Positions 28,304-28,689 of a stretch of DNA of 28,689 nt are shown here, piece by piece. Positions within the stretch are counted from its first letter, which is position 1. Every line of letters begins with the position of its first letter. The stretch lies in IMG/VR virus record IMGVR_UViG_3300025669_000156, positions 1 through 28,689 of that record; one strand, written 5' to 3'. Both the position numbers and the translations under genes were made by a program. This DNA comes from a virus. The notes under the pieces were generated by a model that saw only the letters and a program-made list of their open reading frames with translations, was not told where the DNA came from and did no database searches.

Positions 28304-28689
28304 TCCGATCCCCCCGATTCTGTCACAGCCGCATAAAGCGCGGCAAAATATTCACCTGCTGGAACTCCTGCGTTATCTAAGGCCTTACACTGCGTTTCAA
28401 TATCTTCAAGCGTGTGATTTTTGGCTAAGTCTTCGAGTCGGTCTATCTGGTCAGAAAAGTATTTACTGGCTAATCCCTTATGGCAGGTGTTTACCATGTC
28501 AACTACCCGCCCCATCTTGTCGTTGAGTTCGTCAATTCGCCCCCCTGCTTTCCCCGCATTGCTCTTGGTAATAAAATATCCATTCCGGTAATAGCTCTGC
28601 ACTTTATTCAAGCATGGCCGCCCGTGATCAAACCGCAACGGCATCCCCTTGATGCCATCTATCAGGTATTGACCGGCTTCTTCCGGCGT
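28300..28689 (-). CDS. Hypothetical protein, N-terminus beyond window
   Basis: The frame is open through the right edge (residues TPEEAGQYLIDGIKG precede the first internal ATG at 28642-28644), so the gene probably begins outside the window. The 129 visible residues are soluble: a basic front (GYFITKSNAGKAGGRIDELN), a helical middle (DQIDRLEDLAKNHTLEDIET) and an Ala-rich helix at the end. Its stop overlaps the start of the helicase-methyltransferase (ATGA), so they are coupled. Family not recognised. Confidence 0.6.
   Translation of the reverse strand, partial: TPEEAGQYLIDGIKGMPLRFDHGRPCLNKVQSYYRNGYFITKSNAGKAGGRIDELNDKMGRVVDMVNTCHKGLASKYFSDQIDRLEDLAKNHTLEDIETQCKALDNAGVPAGEYFAALYAAVTESGGSE

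Noticed and set aside
1-28689. CRISPR array, IS element, integrase or attachment site
   Set aside because: No regularly spaced direct repeats, no transposase or recombinase reading frame and no terminal inverted repeats were seen. The repeated SD cassette is too short and irregularly spaced to be a CRISPR.
1-28689. Long plus-strand open frames (for example 13852-14478, 22212-22778, 24046-24600)
   Set aside because: They are antisense shadows of confident minus-strand genes, without SDs or recognisable domains.

Overview
The window is a densely packed early/metabolic region of a tailed bacteriophage or prophage, probably recovered from a metagenome. Every supported gene lies on the minus strand, so transcription runs from high to low coordinates. 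Genes are short, many overlap by 1-8 nt (ATGA, TAATG, TTGA junctions), and nearly all have strong Shine-Dalgarno (SD) sequences resembling the complement of the bacterial 16S rRNA 3' end. There is a DnaB helicase, SSB and RusA resolvase, but no capsid, terminase, tail, portal or integrase gene. The host cannot be named from the sequence. The sigma70-type promoters and extended SDs only say that it is a bacterium.

Layout in transcription order. (1) 28.7-23.4 kb, replication/modification: a partial unknown gene, a giant SNF2 helicase-DNA methyltransferase fusion carrying an intein in its Walker A motif, a DnaB helicase and two small proteins. (2) 23.1-16.3 kb, accessory genes: many small proteins (zinc-ribbon, Cys-rich, membrane, coiled-coil), a DUF5131-like protein, and a lysozyme/transglycosylase-like gene broken by one in-frame amber codon. 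(3) 16.3-13.4 kb: a run of small genes joined by a recurrent stop/SD/start cassette, including an ASCH-like protein, a deoxyribosyltransferase-like protein and RusA, followed by a textbook sigma70 promoter at 13773-13801. (4) 13.3-9.6 kb, nucleotide enzymes: HTH-metallophosphoesterase, PAPS-reductase-like ATP pyrophosphatase, a second deoxyribosyltransferase-like protein, DHH phosphoesterase and SSB. (5) 9.6-6.2 kb: small proteins of unknown function. (6) 6.15-5.98 kb: a sigma70 promoter, a structured leader of about 130 nt and an intrinsic terminator, ahead of a damaged adenine methyltransferase gene. (7) 5.06-3.3 kb: two proteins resembling separate halves of a sigma factor (region 4, then region 2), a metallophosphoesterase and a small protein. 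(8) 3.23-2.83 kb: a tRNA cluster with Thr, His, Asn and an atypical UAG-anticodon tRNA. (9) 2.8-0 kb: a structured leader, a ParB/MT-A70 methyltransferase interrupted by an in-frame LAGLIDADG homing endonuclease, a PD-(D/E)XK-like protein and the start of another ParB-like protein.

The themes are DNA modification (three methyltransferase genes, two invaded by homing endonucleases and one broken), replication and recombination, nucleotide or second-messenger turnover, and tight translational coupling. The most notable observations are the helicase intein with Gly at position 1 and class-3-like residues, the homing endonuclease in MT-A70 without recognisable intein blocks, the repeated SD/stop/start cassette that also writes the C-termini of the genes it joins, the promoter-leader-terminator unit at 6 kb, and two conserved genes each interrupted by one same-frame stop codon. 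Several real genes under 60 codons are also annotated.
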